Source: Marinomonas balearica (GTDB lineage: Bacteria > Pseudomonadota > Gammaproteobacteria > Pseudomonadales > Marinomonadaceae). From it: DNA of 64,000 bases. Below the pieces are notes generated by a model. It was not told the DNA's origin. It did no database searches and saw only the letters and a program-made list of their open reading frames with translations. The position numbers and the translations under genes are program-made. The stretch's first letter is position 1, and each line of letters opens with the position of its first letter. The DNA lies in NCBI RefSeq assembly GCF_004362145.1, contig NZ_SNXC01000013.1, forward strand, positions 292,397-356,396, written 5' to 3'. This document shows, one piece after another, positions 63,616 to 64,000 of the stretch.

Positions 63616-63660
63616 GAAAGAGTGTTTAAAAACAGTTTAATGCTATTATTTAAGGCCTAA

Positions 63661-64000
63661 GGAACCTGCGAATAAGTCGGCAACATGAGACAATCTCACC
63701 AACTTAAGCTGACTAAGATTCCTAGTCAACCATGAACCAACTCTCCTTCGCAGATACCGAATTTACCAGCAAACGCCACAAAACCCGCAAAGAGCTTTTT
63801 CTTGGTCGTATGGATGAGTTGATTCCATGGCAAAAACTTGAAGCTCAAATAGCGCCCTTTTACCCGAAAGCAGGTAACGGGCGACGTCCTTACCCGCTTG
63901 CGACCATGTTACGCATTCACTTTATGCAAAACTGGTACAACATGAGTGATCCCGCGATGGAAGATGCTCTGTATGACATAACCTCTATGCGTTTATTTGC
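63661..64000 (+). mobile_element. IS5-group insertion sequence, copy B (cut by window edge)
   Basis: The first 340 bases of a second element in the same orientation as copy A, with the left end GGAACCTGCGAATAAG and left flank CTAA (63657-63660). It differs from copy A at scattered positions and has no indel in the part seen; where they differ, copy B keeps the version closer to E. coli IS5 (for example ATG start, [14 protein letters not shown]). The right end and its flank are outside the window. Confidence 0.92.
63732..64000 (+). CDS. IS5-family transposase, N-terminal part (copy B)
   Basis: An open frame of 89 codons from ATG reaching the window edge. It begins [15 protein letters not shown] and contains [20 protein letters not shown], the N-terminal region of IS5 transposases (InsH type). 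The catalytic DDE residues and the A-run that is broken in copy A lie beyond the window. It may be the intact source copy. Confidence 0.9.
   Translation, partial: MNQLSFADTEFTSKRHKTRKELFLGRMDELIPWQKLEAQIAPFYPKAGNGRRPYPLATMLRIHFMQNWYNMSDPAMEDALYDITSMRLF

Noticed and set aside
60057..63660. Classical composite transposon with matching outer target duplication
   Set aside because: It cannot be shown: the right outer flank is outside the window. The identical inner CTAA flanks are not expected from simple composite transposition.
1..64000. CRISPR array, tRNA or rRNA genes
   Set aside because: No regularly spaced repeats, no cloverleaf-like TTCGAATCC arms with matching acceptor stems, and no rRNA-like stretches were found by reading.

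Overview
The window looks like chromosome of a marine gammaproteobacterium of the Oceanospirillales type; Marinomonas or a close relative is my best guess. This rests on family-level gene recognition and on familiar gene neighbourhoods (aroA, rsmI-lpoA-yraN-diaA, dnaX-ybaB-recR-rnd-ycgL-ycgN), with moderate to low GC judged by eye. No rRNA, tRNA or CRISPR was seen. Most genes are on the minus strand.

Layout. 1-6961: a truncated coiled-coil membrane protein, sodB, a TerB-like protein, a two-gene YeeE/YedE sulfur-transport pair behind a BigR-like operator, a MOSC protein whose Shine-Dalgarno sequence lies inside a perfect hairpin, a lone cyclic-nucleotide-binding protein, and btuR with an SRPBCC partner. 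7141-21926: metH, pepD, gor, xthA, a two-cysteine ArsR regulator, an alpha/beta hydrolase, an exported ATP-dependent DNA ligase, htpG with a sigma-32-like promoter, an O-methyltransferase/DUF599 pair and a short run of small genes ending in a YjdM-like protein. 22032-29538: an orphan GvpU-like protein, a tannase-family esterase, a PNPOx-fold protein, a VOC gene remnant, a formyltransferase, pyrC and an LTA-synthase-like sulfatase. 29802-41041: deaD, an SDR, an AI-2E-type permease, sbcB, ychJ, a three-gene signalling operon (periplasmic molybdopterin-fold protein, hybrid histidine kinase, HD-GYP response regulator) and an aldo/keto reductase.

41239-58861: aroA, then a minus-strand TPP riboswitch followed only by a decayed reading frame, then rsmI diverging from lpoA-yraN-diaA, a chemoreceptor, yafJ with a von Willebrand A protein, and the long ycgN-ycgL-rnd-recR-ybaB-dnaX run. 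dnaX carries an A7 slip site at the position where a gamma-length product would end. A nucleotidyltransferase-like gene follows.

58956-64000: an NTF2-like protein and a DJ-1/PfpI protein, then an accessory segment. Two direct copies of an IS5-group element (60061-61230, and 63661 to the window end) flank a two-gene cargo: an AAC(3)-family acyltransferase and a DUF4910-type zinc peptidase-like protein. The four-base flanks (TTAG outside on the left, CTAA at both inner ends) fit integration of a circular IS-bearing unit into a resident IS copy better than a classical composite transposon.

The most interesting leads are this IS-bounded unit, the orphan TPP riboswitch, the hairpin masking the MOSC ribosome-binding site, the dnaX slip site, the orphan GvpU homologue, and the possible link between the BigR-like operator and the distant two-cysteine ArsR protein. 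All assignments come from reading the sequence; no database search was run.
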